Assembly: GCA_934130325.1 (NCBI GenBank)
Contig: CAKOYA010000004.1
Coordinates: forward strand, 6,738-70,737
Length of the DNA stretch: 64,000 bases
Reading direction: 5' to 3'
Source of the DNA: an uncultured Clostridia bacterium
GTDB taxonomy: Bacteria > Bacillota > Clostridia > TANB77 > CAG-465
The notes beneath the pieces are model-generated. The model did no database searches and was not told the DNA's origin. It saw only the letters and a program-made list of their open reading frames with translations. The position numbers and the translations under genes are program-made. Below are positions 17,994-25,811 of the stretch, piece by piece (within the stretch, counting starts at the first letter, position 1; the number at the start of each line of letters is the position of its first letter).

Positions 17994-19802
17994 TTGGCGT
18001 ATTATTCAGAAGATTTAATTGAAGAAGTAATATCACAAAATGATATTGTTGAGGTTATATCTGAATATGTAGCTTTAAAGAAAAGTGGCAGAAATTTTAT
18101 GGGATTGTGCCCTTTTCATCGTGAAAAAACACCTTCTTTTTGTGTATCTATGGACAAGCAAATATATAAATGTTTTGGATGTTCAGAAGGCGGAAATGTG
18201 ATTTCATTTATTATGAAATTAGAAAATCTAGATTTTTGGGATAGTGTAGAGTTTTTAGCTGAAAGAGCACATATAAATTTAGAAAGATATGAAGTAAAAA
18301 GTAAATTTTTAAATAATAAAGCGCAAGAAGAAAAGAAGAGTTTAAAAGATACTTTGTTTAACATTAATAAGGAAGTTGGAAAGTATTATTTTAATAATTT
18401 AATAGAAGAGTTAAAATCTCCTTCAAGTAGGGTAAAAGATTATGTTGAAAAAAGGAAATTTAGTATAGATATAATTAAAAAATTCGGAATAGGATATGCA
18501 ACAGGTAATGTCCCATTGTATGACCATTTAATAAAATTAGGTTTTTCAAAGCAGGATATTCTTAAGTCTGGTATAATAATGCAAAATGAAAAGGGAAAAA
18601 TATATGATAGATTTTTCAATAGGCTAATGTTCCCTATATTTGATGTAAGAGATAGAATAATTGCTTTTGGTGGTAGAGTTCTTGATAATAGTTTACCTAA
18701 ATACGTCAATTCACCTGAAAATGATATATATATAAAAGGTAAAAATTTATATTGCTTGAATTTTGCTAAAAGAGAAAAATTAGAAAATATAATTATTGTT
18801 GAAGGATATATGGATGCTATAGCATTGCAAAAGTCTGGATTTACTAATGCTGTTGCATCACTTGGTACAGCATTAACTGAGAATCAGGCTAGACTTATAA
18901 AAAAATATACTGATAATGTTATAATTGGGTATGATCAAGATGGTGCAGGCCAAGAAGCAACTTTAAGAGGACTTGACATTCTTGTTTCTAAAGGTTTGAA
19001 GGTCAAAGTTCTTGTATTAGACAAGTCTGATGTTAAAGATCCTGATGAATATATAAATAAGTATGGTAAAGAAAGATTTAGTAAGTGTATAGAAAATAGT
19101 ATTTCTCTTGTAGAATTTAAGGTGGCTAAGTTAGAGAAGAATTTAAAAGAAAATGATATAGATTCTAAAATCTCTTTCTTAACCAATGTGGCAAGTATTT
19201 TAGCAAATATTGAGAATACTATTGAAAGAGAGGTATACATAGATAAAATAGCTAAAAAATATAATATGGGAGCGTCATCGATTTTAAATGAAGTTGAAAA
19301 GAGAATAAAAAAAGTTGATGGTAGTCAAGTAATAATAGATATGCAGAGTCTAAATAGAAAAATGCAGTTAATAACAAATATTAGGAAACGTCAGGAACAA
19401 TACATAATAGCTTTGATACTTACAAAAGATAAAAAAATACAAAATGAAATTTTTGACAATGTAAAATTAGAAGATATAAATGATGAAAATGTTAAGAGTG
19501 TTTATGATTTTATTATAAATCTTAAAAATGAGTATGATATAAATAAAATAGACATTTTATCAAAAGTAAAAGATGAAGAATTAATGAAAGAATTAACAGA
19601 AATTATGTATTTAGATATGTTAAATGTTGATAAAAATAAATTGTTAAATGACGTATTAAAAAATAAAATTACGGAAAAACTATATCTAAGAAGAGATGAA
19701 ATAATTAAAAGACTTGATGAGAATATATCAAAAGATGAACAGGATATTTTGAAACTTGAATTAAATCAAATTATATTAGAATTATCAAAATTAAAAAAAT
19801 AA
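17994..19802 (+). CDS. dnaG: DNA primase
   Basis: It makes RNA primers at the replication fork. I place the start at the TTG at 17994 (LAYYSEDLIEEV as read after initiation), because the GTG at 17985 overlaps the GGAAGG site that fits the TTG with 8-base spacing. The N terminus then matches other primases. The protein has 602 residues. The zinc-binding domain shows CPFHREKTPSF and CFGCSEGGN (residues about 37-65). The TOPRIM core has IIIVEGYMDAIALQKSG and GYDQDGAGQEA. The C-terminal helical part would bind the DnaB helicase. It is followed 22 bases later by rpoD, the common dnaG-rpoD arrangement. Confidence 0.97.
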   Translation: MAYYSEDLIEEVISQNDIVEVISEYVALKKSGRNFMGLCPFHREKTPSFCVSMDKQIYKCFGCSEGGNVISFIMKLENLDFWDSVEFLAERAHINLERYEVKSKFLNNKAQEEKKSLKDTLFNINKEVGKYYFNNLIEELKSPSSRVKDYVEKRKFSIDIIKKFGIGYATGNVPLYDHLIKLGFSKQDILKSGIIMQNEKGKIYDRFFNRLMFPIFDVRDRIIAFGGRVLDNSLPKYVNSPENDIYIKGKNLYCLNFAKREKLENIIIVEGYMDAIALQKSGFTNAVASLGTALTENQARLIKKYTDNVIIGYDQDGAGQEATLRGLDILVSKGLKVKVLVLDKSDVKDPDEYINKYGKERFSKCIENSISLVEFKVAKLEKNLKENDIDSKISFLTNVASILANIENTIEREVYIDKIAKKYNMGASSILNEVEKRIKKVDGSQVIIDMQSLNRKMQLITNIRKRQEQYIIALILTKDKKIQNEIFDNVKLEDINDENVKSVYDFIINLKNEYDINKIDILSKVKDEELMKELTEIMYLDMLNVDKNKLLNDVLKNKITEKLYLRRDEIIKRLDENISKDEQDILKLELNQIILELSKLKK

Positions 19803-19824
19803 ATTTATGTAAAGGAGTTTTCAA

Positions 19825-21117
19825 ATGGATAATAAATCAAAATCTGTAAAAGAAGTAAAAAAAGATGATAAAAAATTTACTGAAGAACAAAGAAAAAAAG
19901 TTAAAGAATTTGTAAAGAAAGCAATTGATAATAATAGCGTTACATATAAAGAAATGGCTGATTTTGTTGAAAGCCAAAATTTTAGTCCAGAGCAAACATC
20001 AAAAATTTATGATGAACTTTCAAAGGCAAATTTAAATATAATATTAGATTCTGAAAAGGAAAAAAATAAAAAAGAAAATTTGGATTTATTAGCCGGATTT
20101 CCACAGGAAGTTGAAGATGGTAAATTAAATGAAGCTGATGTGGATGTAGATAAAATTCCAAATGAAGATGTAACTACTATGGCTGAACTTGATATTGAGC
20201 CAAATTTAGAAGACATTACTGAAATTGAAAAAGACATTTTACTAGATGATATGAAAGATATGAGTTTTGTTGAAAATATTAATGTTGATGATCCGGTAAA
20301 AATGTTCTTAAAAGAAATAGGTAAAATTCCACTTTTAACATATGAACAAGAAAATGAACTTGCTGAAAGAATGGTAAATGGTGATGCTGAAGCTAAAAAA
20401 CAATTAATTGAATCAAATTTGAGACTTGTAGTAAGTATTGCTAAAAAATATATTGGTAGAGGAATGCACTTTCTTGATTTGATACAAGAGGGAAATTTAG
20501 GATTAATAAAAGCAGTAGATAAATTTGATCAATCCAAAGGATATAAATTTAGTACATATGCAACTTGGTGGATAAGACAAGCAATTACAAGAGCTATTGC
20601 AGACCAAGCTAGAACTATAAGAATACCTGTTCATATGGTTGAAACTATTAATAAGTTAATAAGAACTTCAAGACATTTGTTGCAAACTTTAGGTAGAGAA
20701 CCTACTCCAGAAGAAATAGCTGCAGAGTTGGAGATGCCTGTAGAAAAAGTAAGAGAGGTATTAAAAGTTGCACAAGAACCTATTTCGCTAGAAACTCCAG
20801 TTGGTGAGGAAGAAGAAAGTAATCTTGGAAACTTTATACCAGATGATGATGCGCCATCTCCTTCTGAGCAGGCAGCCGATGTTCTTTTGAGGGAACATAT
20901 AGAAGAGGTAATGTCTACTCTTACTCCAAGGGAGGCAAAAGTTCTTAAGTTGAGGTTTGGTCTACAAGATGGAAGAATGAGAACACTAGAAGAAGTGGGA
21001 CGTGAATTTATGGTAACTCGTGAAAGAATTAGACAAATAGAAGCAAAAGCATTAAGAAAATTAAGACATCCAAGTAGAAGCAAGAGATTAAAAGATTTTA
21101 TGAATTCTGATGGATAG
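19825..21117 (+). CDS. rpoD: Primary RNA polymerase sigma factor
   Basis: This housekeeping sigma-70 factor (SigA) has 430 residues. An N-terminal region 1.1-like charged part (about 1-145) leads to region 1.2 (DPVKMFLKEIGKIPLLT). Region 2 follows (LRLVVSIAKKYIGRGMHFLDLIQEGNLGLIKAV..., with the -10-binding YKFSTYATWWIRQAI), then region 3. Region 4 ends with the helix-turn-helix VTRERIRQIEAKALRKLRHPSR that reads the -35 box. Its presence matches the sigma-A promoters seen across the window. It follows dnaG in one operon and ends at a strong terminator. Confidence 0.98.
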   Translation: MDNKSKSVKEVKKDDKKFTEEQRKKVKEFVKKAIDNNSVTYKEMADFVESQNFSPEQTSKIYDELSKANLNIILDSEKEKNKKENLDLLAGFPQEVEDGKLNEADVDVDKIPNEDVTTMAELDIEPNLEDITEIEKDILLDDMKDMSFVENINVDDPVKMFLKEIGKIPLLTYEQENELAERMVNGDAEAKKQLIESNLRLVVSIAKKYIGRGMHFLDLIQEGNLGLIKAVDKFDQSKGYKFSTYATWWIRQAITRAIADQARTIRIPVHMVETINKLIRTSRHLLQTLGREPTPEEIAAELEMPVEKVREVLKVAQEPISLETPVGEEEESNLGNFIPDDDAPSPSEQAADVLLREHIEEVMSTLTPREAKVLKLRFGLQDGRMRTLEEVGREFMVTRERIRQIEAKALRKLRHPSRSKRLKDFMNSDG

Positions 21118-21122
21118 TTAAT

Positions 21123-21159
21123 AAAAAATTGAAATGATTTTAATCATTTCAATTTTTTT
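21123..21159 (+). terminator. Terminator after rpoD
   Basis: A 16-bp perfect stem (10 bp ttgaaatgat/atcatttcaa plus six A-T pairs) has a 4-nt loop and a T-run. Confidence 0.92.
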
Positions 21160-21160
21160 A

Positions 21161-21189
21161 TTGACAAATTATATTTAATATGCTAATAT
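21161..21189 (+). promoter_or_regulatory. Promoter of the arsR-cadA operon
   Basis: A perfect TTGACA (21161-21166) is 17 bp before TAATAT (21184-21189), with TGC as extended -10. Confidence 0.8.
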
Positions 21190-21192
21190 ATG

Positions 21193-21217
21193 AACATGTG
21201 AACAATTATTCATGTAT
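21193..21217 (+). promoter_or_regulatory. ArsR/SmtB-type operator
   Basis: TGAA-N6-TTCA (21199-21212, tgaacaattattca) is the core of the 12-2-12 operators bound by metal-sensing ArsR repressors. Flanking ATGT/CATGT bases extend the symmetry. It lies just after the -10 box, where a bound repressor would block the operon's own promoter. Confidence 0.75.
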
Positions 21218-21241
21218 TTTGAAAGGAGGCATATAATAATT

Positions 21242-21547
21242 ATGAATATTCCTACAGAAGAAACTATTATAGAATTAGCTGATACTTTTAAGGTATTTTC
21301 AGATAGTTCAAGAATTAAAATATTGTATAGCATAATGGAAAATAGTTTATGTGTGTGTGATATAGCAGAGAAGATATCAATGACTCATTCTGCAGTTTCC
21401 CACCAGTTAAAGATATTAAAACAAGCTAGACTTGTAAAATCTGAAAAGAAAGGTAAAGAAGTATATTATTCTTTAGACGATGAGCATATTGAAAAAATAT
21501 TAAGTGTAGTAGAACAGCATATAGAGGAGGAAAAATATGGAAAATAA
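21242..21547 (+). CDS. ArsR/SmtB-family metal-sensing repressor
   Basis: The start is taken at ATG 21242; an in-frame ATG at 21212 lies upstream of the AGGAGG site. Spacing to 21242 is a longish 12 bases. The 101-residue winged helix has the recognition helix region MTHSAVSHQLKILKQA. Two metal sites are visible. SLCVCDIA supplies the alpha-3 Cys pair as in CadC. The C-terminal helix D-E-H, then H 11 residues later and E three further on, reproduces the alpha-5 D-H-H-E ligand set of SmtB-type zinc sensors. It should release the operator on Zn2+, Cd2+ or Pb2+. It overlaps the exporter gene by 11 bases. Confidence 0.93.
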   Translation: MNIPTEETIIELADTFKVFSDSSRIKILYSIMENSLCVCDIAEKISMTHSAVSHQLKILKQARLVKSEKKGKEVYYSLDDEHIEKILSVVEQHIEEEKYGK

Positions 21548-23414
21548 GTGTTCTTGTAAAGGTCATGTACATGAAGAAAAAGAAAATTCAAAATTGGAAT
21601 TTATAACTACAATATTAGGCATAATAGTATTTGTTAGTGCAATTTTTTGCAATAAATTAAACTATAATTTTTCACTAATATTATATGTTATTAGTTATAT
21701 GTTAATAGGATATGAAGTTTTATATGATGCTATAAAAAATATATTAAATAAGGAACTATTTGATGAAAATTTTTTAATGACTATAGCAACTATTGGAGCT
21801 TTTGCAATAGGTGAATACACAGAAGCTATTTCTGTTATATTACTATATAAAATAGGTGAATTCCTACAAGATAAGGCTGCCGAAAATTCAAGAAGAAAAA
21901 TTTCTGAAGCCGTAGATATACGTTTAAATATTGCATGGATTAAAACTCCTGAAGGAATAAAGAAAATCGATGCGAAAGAGTTAAAAGTTGGTGATGAAAT
22001 AGTAGTAAAAACTGGTGAAAAAATTCCTGTAGATTGCGTATTAATTAGTGATATAGCTAAACTTGATATGTCATCATTAACTGGTGAGAGCAAGGTTGTA
22101 ACATGTAATAAAAAAGATCAGATTTTGTCTGGTAGTTTAAATAAAGGTGGAATTATAACTTTAAAAGTAAATAAAACGTTTGAAAACTCTGCAGTTTCAA
22201 AAATAATGGAATTAATAGAAAATTCAGTAGAAAAAAAATCAAACACTGAAAAGTTTATAACAAGATTTGCTAAAATATATACACCAATAGTTACATTTTT
22301 GGCAGTAGTAATAGCATTATTACCATTAGTATTTGAAATTTCATTTTCTGAAAGTTTACATAGAGCATTTTCATTTCTAGTTATTTCTTGTCCATGTGCA
22401 CTAGTTATATCAGTACCACTTGGATTTTTCGTTGGGATTGGTGCTAGTTCAAAAAAAGGGATTTTAGTAAAGGGAAGTAATTATTTAGATATCTTATCTG
22501 ATACAAAGACTATAGTGTTTGATAAAACTGGTACATTAACTAAAGGTGTTTTTGATATATCTAAAATTGTTTCAGTAGACAAAATGTCTAAAGATGGGAT
22601 ATTGAAAATGGTGGCATTATGCGAACAATTTTCAAACCATTATATAGCAAAATCAATATTAAAAAATTATCCTAGTGATATAGATAGTAAATTAGTCACA
22701 AAACATGAAGAAATAGCTGGAAAAGGAATAATTTCAACTATTGATGAAAAAGAAGTCATAGTCGGAAATGCAAATTTATTAAATGAAAATGGTGTAGATT
22801 TTAAAAATGTGAATGAGAATGGTACAATTGTATATTTAGCTATAAATGGTAAATTTGAAGGGTATGTTGTACTTTCTGATATTATAAAAGATGAATCAAA
22901 AAAATTAATAGAAAAATTGTATAAAAGTGGAATTAAAAGATGTGTTATGCTTACTGGAGATAGTGAAAAAATAGCAGCTGCAGTAGCAAATGAACTTGGC
23001 ATAACTGAAGTACATTCAAAGCTTTTACCGGAAGAGAAATTAACAGAATTAGAAAAAATAAAAAAAGAAGAACCAAATCAAAAAGTTGCCTTTGTTGGTG
23101 ATGGAATAAATGATGCACCTGTTTTAGCAGCTGCAGATATCGGTATATCTATGGGAAAAGGTTCAGATCTTGCTATTGAAACTTCTGATGTAGTATTAAT
23201 AAACGATAATCCTGAAAAGATAATTGATGCTATAAAGATTTCAAGAAGAACTAAAGGTATAGTAAAACAAAACATTATATTTGCAATAATAGTGAAAGTA
23301 CTATTTTTAGTGCTTAGTGGATTTGGTATAACTTCTATGTGGTTTGCAATATTTGCAGATGTTGGAGTGGCTATAATTACAATAATTAATTCTATAAGAA
23401 TATTTAGATATTAA
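21537..23414 (+). CDS. cadA: P1B-type heavy-metal ATPase (CadA/ZntA-like exporter)
   Basis: It probably exports Zn2+, Cd2+ or Pb2+. At 625 residues it is short for CadA because the N terminus has no heavy-metal-associated domain, only CSCKGHVHEE, a small Cys/His cluster. In order: actuator motif SSLTGES, membrane CPC in VISCPCALVISVPLG, phosphorylated Asp in FDKTGTLTKG, VGDGINDAPVLAAADIGISMG, and the last-helix Asp in FADVGVAIITIINSIR expected for Zn/Cd pumps. The P1B HP dipeptide is changed: the site reads SNHYIAKS, so His is kept and Pro is Tyr. It is translated from within the end of the arsR gene. Confidence 0.93.
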   Translation: MENKCSCKGHVHEEKENSKLEFITTILGIIVFVSAIFCNKLNYNFSLILYVISYMLIGYEVLYDAIKNILNKELFDENFLMTIATIGAFAIGEYTEAISVILLYKIGEFLQDKAAENSRRKISEAVDIRLNIAWIKTPEGIKKIDAKELKVGDEIVVKTGEKIPVDCVLISDIAKLDMSSLTGESKVVTCNKKDQILSGSLNKGGIITLKVNKTFENSAVSKIMELIENSVEKKSNTEKFITRFAKIYTPIVTFLAVVIALLPLVFEISFSESLHRAFSFLVISCPCALVISVPLGFFVGIGASSKKGILVKGSNYLDILSDTKTIVFDKTGTLTKGVFDISKIVSVDKMSKDGILKMVALCEQFSNHYIAKSILKNYPSDIDSKLVTKHEEIAGKGIISTIDEKEVIVGNANLLNENGVDFKNVNENGTIVYLAINGKFEGYVVLSDIIKDESKKLIEKLYKSGIKRCVMLTGDSEKIAAAVANELGITEVHSKLLPEEKLTELEKIKKEEPNQKVAFVGDGINDAPVLAAADIGISMGKGSDLAIETSDVVLINDNPEKIIDAIKISRRTKGIVKQNIIFAIIVKVLFLVLSGFGITSMWFAIFADVGVAIITIINSIRIFRY

Positions 23415-23511
23415 AATTTAATGAAAAGGTAGAACATTGTATTAAAAAAAATGTTCTACTTTTTTGTATATAAATTGAAAATTTTGGTAAATAATATTTT
23501 TAGGTGGTAAA

Positions 23512-24204
23512 ATGCTATATATAATTCTATTTGTATTGATTATAATGCTTCTTTTATTTGTGCCCTCAAGATTAAAAATTAAATATTTTGTTGATACAAA
23601 TTTTGATAAAAACAAAAAAAATGAGACTATTAATATTGATAATTACATTGATAATTACATTGATATATATATATTATACTTTATTAAAATAAAAAGAATT
23701 AATTTACAAGATAAGGAAAATGTAAATAGTACGAAGAATAAAAAAAATAAGAAAAATAAATCTAGTATTATTATAACACTAGATATAATATCAAAGTTTT
23801 TATTAGAACTACTAAACATAAAAAAGATGGATGAAGTTTTAATTACAAAAAAAGAATTAAAAAATGTATTAGGTAATTTATATTTTGAAAAATTAAGTAT
23901 AAATTTAGGAATAAATTTAAAAGATGTAATATTAAATGCATATGCAATTTCTTTATTAAATTCTGCTATAAATATGTATTTTGCCAGAAATGCTAATAAG
24001 ATTAGTTTAGAAAATTCAAAATATTATACATGTATTTCAAATAATATCTTAAATGTAGATTTAGAAAGTATAATAAGGTTTAGTTTAGTAAATACTATAA
24101 CTGTAATACTAAAGATTTTGCTAAGGTATAGAAAGGTGGTAAAGGAAAATGGAAACACAACATCCAATAGAAAGTTTAATGATGACAGCTATGACTTCAC
24201 TTGA
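23512..24204 (+). CDS. DUF2953 protein, YtfI-like
   Basis: The 230-residue protein opens with a membrane helix (residues 2-20), a basic segment, and a long lysine/asparagine-rich linker (about 65-85). The C-terminal half contains NLYFEKLSINLGINLKDVILNAYAISLLNSAINM, similar in layout to YtfI/DUF2953. The assignment rests mainly on position: the next gene, overlapping by 56 bases, is ytfJ (gerW), and ytfI-ytfJ pairs are usual in spore formers. AGGTGG precedes the ATG. It probably sits in a membrane of the developing spore or mother cell. Confidence 0.7.
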   Translation: MLYIILFVLIIMLLLFVPSRLKIKYFVDTNFDKNKKNETINIDNYIDNYIDIYILYFIKIKRINLQDKENVNSTKNKKNKKNKSSIIITLDIISKFLLELLNIKKMDEVLITKKELKNVLGNLYFEKLSINLGINLKDVILNAYAISLLNSAINMYFARNANKISLENSKYYTCISNNILNVDLESIIRFSLVNTITVILKILLRYRKVVKENGNTTSNRKFNDDSYDFT

Positions 24205-24622
24205 AAATATGGTAGATGTTAATACTATCATAGGAGATATGCTAACAGCACCAGATGGAACTGTCATAATACCTGTGTCTAAAGTTTGTTTTGGGTTTGC
24301 AGCAGGTGGTAGTGAATTTAATACAAATAAATTAAATAAGTATTCGGAAAGTGCAAAATTACCTTTTGGAGGAGGTAGTGGAGCTGGAGTGCATATTTCT
24401 CCAATGGCTTTTTTAGTAGTAAAGGATGGTTCTACTAGATTAATGACATTAAATGGAACAAGTCCCGTAGATAAATTAATTGATTTAGTACCTGATGTAG
24501 TTGAAAAAGCAAATGATTTTTTAAATAAGTCATTAGAAAATCCTAAGAAAGCGTTAAAAGAAAATAGTTCAAAAAAATCTGAAGAAAGTCCTGATGATGT
24601 TGAAGATTGGCATAAGAGTTAA
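24149..24622 (+). CDS. ytfJ: GerW-family sporulation protein (YtfJ)
   Basis: The 157-residue protein matches the YtfJ/GerW family: HPIESLMMTAMTSLENMVDVNTIIGD, then DGTVIIPVSKVCFGFAAGGSEF, a glycine-rich FGGGSGAGVHISPMAFLVV, and a C-terminal VVEKANDF. In Bacillus subtilis GerW is a spore protein needed for germination responses. An uncharacterised wider role exists because the family also occurs in non-sporulators. Its start lies inside the ytfI-like gene, with GGTGG/AAAGG as ribosome site, so translation is likely coupled. This is one hint of spore formation in the window. Confidence 0.92.
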   Translation: METQHPIESLMMTAMTSLENMVDVNTIIGDMLTAPDGTVIIPVSKVCFGFAAGGSEFNTNKLNKYSESAKLPFGGGSGAGVHISPMAFLVVKDGSTRLMTLNGTSPVDKLIDLVPDVVEKANDFLNKSLENPKKALKENSSKKSEESPDDVEDWHKS

Positions 24623-24625
24623 GAT

Positions 24626-24663
24626 AAAAAAATATCTCGGTTAGTTACCGAGATATTTTTTTT
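24626..24663. terminator. Bidirectional terminator
   Basis: A 16-bp perfect stem aaaaaaatatctcggt / accgagatattttttt serves ytfJ and the converging 24645-24995 gene. On the reverse strand it overlaps the end of that gene. Confidence 0.9.
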
Positions 24664-24995
24664 ATATGGAGTTTCTTTTTCATTATTTTAAACAATCCAT
24701 TCAATATTCTTGCTGAAGTGGACATTACCCATACTTGGAAAATCAGCATAATCATTTTCCCTAGGAATGGTAAGTTATACAATAATCTTGTATAACAGTT
24801 TAAATCTCCAAAAGCAAGTCTTTCCATATGTACTTGGTCTGCCAATGTTTGACAACCCATATACATGTATTCTCCATATTCTAACCGGTAGCTTGCAATT
24901 ATAAGAAGTGTTATAATTGTTGCAATACTAGCAATAAGTGCTGCTACCGTAAATGTTAATATAAGAAATCTCCGCCAAAAATAATTTTTTTTCAT
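24645..24995 (-). CDS. Unknown small membrane protein
   Basis: The start is the ATG at 24995, 9 bases after AAGGAG; an ATG at 25004 abuts that site. The 116-residue protein has one clear membrane helix (residues about 8-35). After an external loop with two Cys and YGEYMYMGCQTLADQ comes a second hydrophobic segment (LPFLGKMIMLIFQVWVMS) and a basic C-terminal tail. No family is recognised. It has its own promoter on this strand, divergent from the RpiB-like gene. Confidence 0.7.
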   Translation of the reverse strand: MKKNYFWRRFLILTFTVAALIASIATIITLLIIASYRLEYGEYMYMGCQTLADQVHMERLAFGDLNCYTRLLYNLPFLGKMIMLIFQVWVMSTSARILNGLFKIMKKKLHIKKISR

Positions 24996-25046
24996 AAAAA
25001 ACATCTCCTTAATTAAAAATCGAATTCATATCGTTTACATAAATAT

Positions 25047-25075
25047 ATTATACCACAAAATTTTATAAAAGTCAA
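25047..25075 (-). promoter_or_regulatory. Predicted promoter of the 24645-24995 gene
   Basis: On the reverse strand TTGACT and TATAAT are 17 bp apart with an extended -10 (TGG). Confidence 0.7.
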
Positions 25076-25106
25076 ATTTATATAAAAGATGCCTATTTAA
25101 ATAGTG

Positions 25107-25135
25107 TTGTAATTAAGTAATATTTATGATACAAT
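25107..25135 (+). promoter_or_regulatory. Predicted promoter of the RpiB-like gene
   Basis: TTGTAA (25107-25112) and TACAAT (25130-25135) are 17 bp apart with TGA as extended -10. Confidence 0.55.
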
Positions 25136-25158
25136 ATATAAAAAATGGAGGTATTAAT

Positions 25159-25797
25159 ATGAAGATAGCACTTATTAATGAAAATAGTCAAGCATCTAAA
25201 AATGCATTAATATATAAATCCTTAAAAAATGTAGCAGATGAAAAAGGCTATGAAGTTATAAATTTTGGTATGTTTTCTGATAATGATAAAAACTCTATAA
25301 CATATGTACAAGCAGGTATACTTGCAGCAATATTGTTAAATTCTAATGTGGTGGATTATGTAGTTACAGGGTGTGGAACAGGAGAAGGAGCAATGCTTGC
25401 TGCTAATTCATTTCCAAATGTTATATGCGGTCATATAGTTGATCCATCTGATGCATATATGTTTTCCCAAATAAACAATGGGAATGCAATAGCAATTCCA
25501 TTTGCTAAAGGATTTGGCTGGGGAGCAGAATTAAATTTAGAATATATATTTGAAAAATTGTTTTGTGAAGAAAGTGGAAAAGGGTATCCTAAAGAAAGAG
25601 CAATACCAGAACAAATGAATAAGAAAATTTTAGATGAAGTAAAAAATGTAACATATGTTGATTTTTTAACTATTTTAAAAAATTTGGATAAAGAACTTTT
25701 GAAAGGTTCAATTAGTTCTGATATATTCAAAGAGTATTTTTTTAAAAATTGTAAGAATAACGAAATATGTGAATATTTAAAAAGTATACTTGAGTAA
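25159..25797 (+). CDS. RpiB/LacA/LacB-family sugar-phosphate isomerase
   Basis: The start is the ATG at 25159 (MKIALINEN) after GGAGG. The 212-residue protein has the family's core: DYVVTGCGTGEGAMLAAN, where the Cys is the catalytic base position, and ICGHIVDPSDAYMFSQINNGNAIAIPF, corresponding to the active-site stretch of RpiB. It is longer than ordinary RpiB (about 150 residues), with an extra C-terminal 60-residue helical tail. It may act on ribose-5-phosphate or another aldose/ketose phosphate. It ends 14 bases before an acyl-CoA synthetase gene, and the reason for this pairing is unclear. Confidence 0.82.
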   Translation: MKIALINENSQASKNALIYKSLKNVADEKGYEVINFGMFSDNDKNSITYVQAGILAAILLNSNVVDYVVTGCGTGEGAMLAANSFPNVICGHIVDPSDAYMFSQINNGNAIAIPFAKGFGWGAELNLEYIFEKLFCEESGKGYPKERAIPEQMNKKILDEVKNVTYVDFLTILKNLDKELLKGSISSDIFKEYFFKNCKNNEICEYLKSILE

Positions 25798-25811
25798 AGA
25801 GGTGTAAGAAT

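Noticed and set aside
20631..21083. A 150-codon reverse frame inside rpoD
   Set aside because: It has no ribosome site or known motif, and the forward frame is a complete sigma factor.
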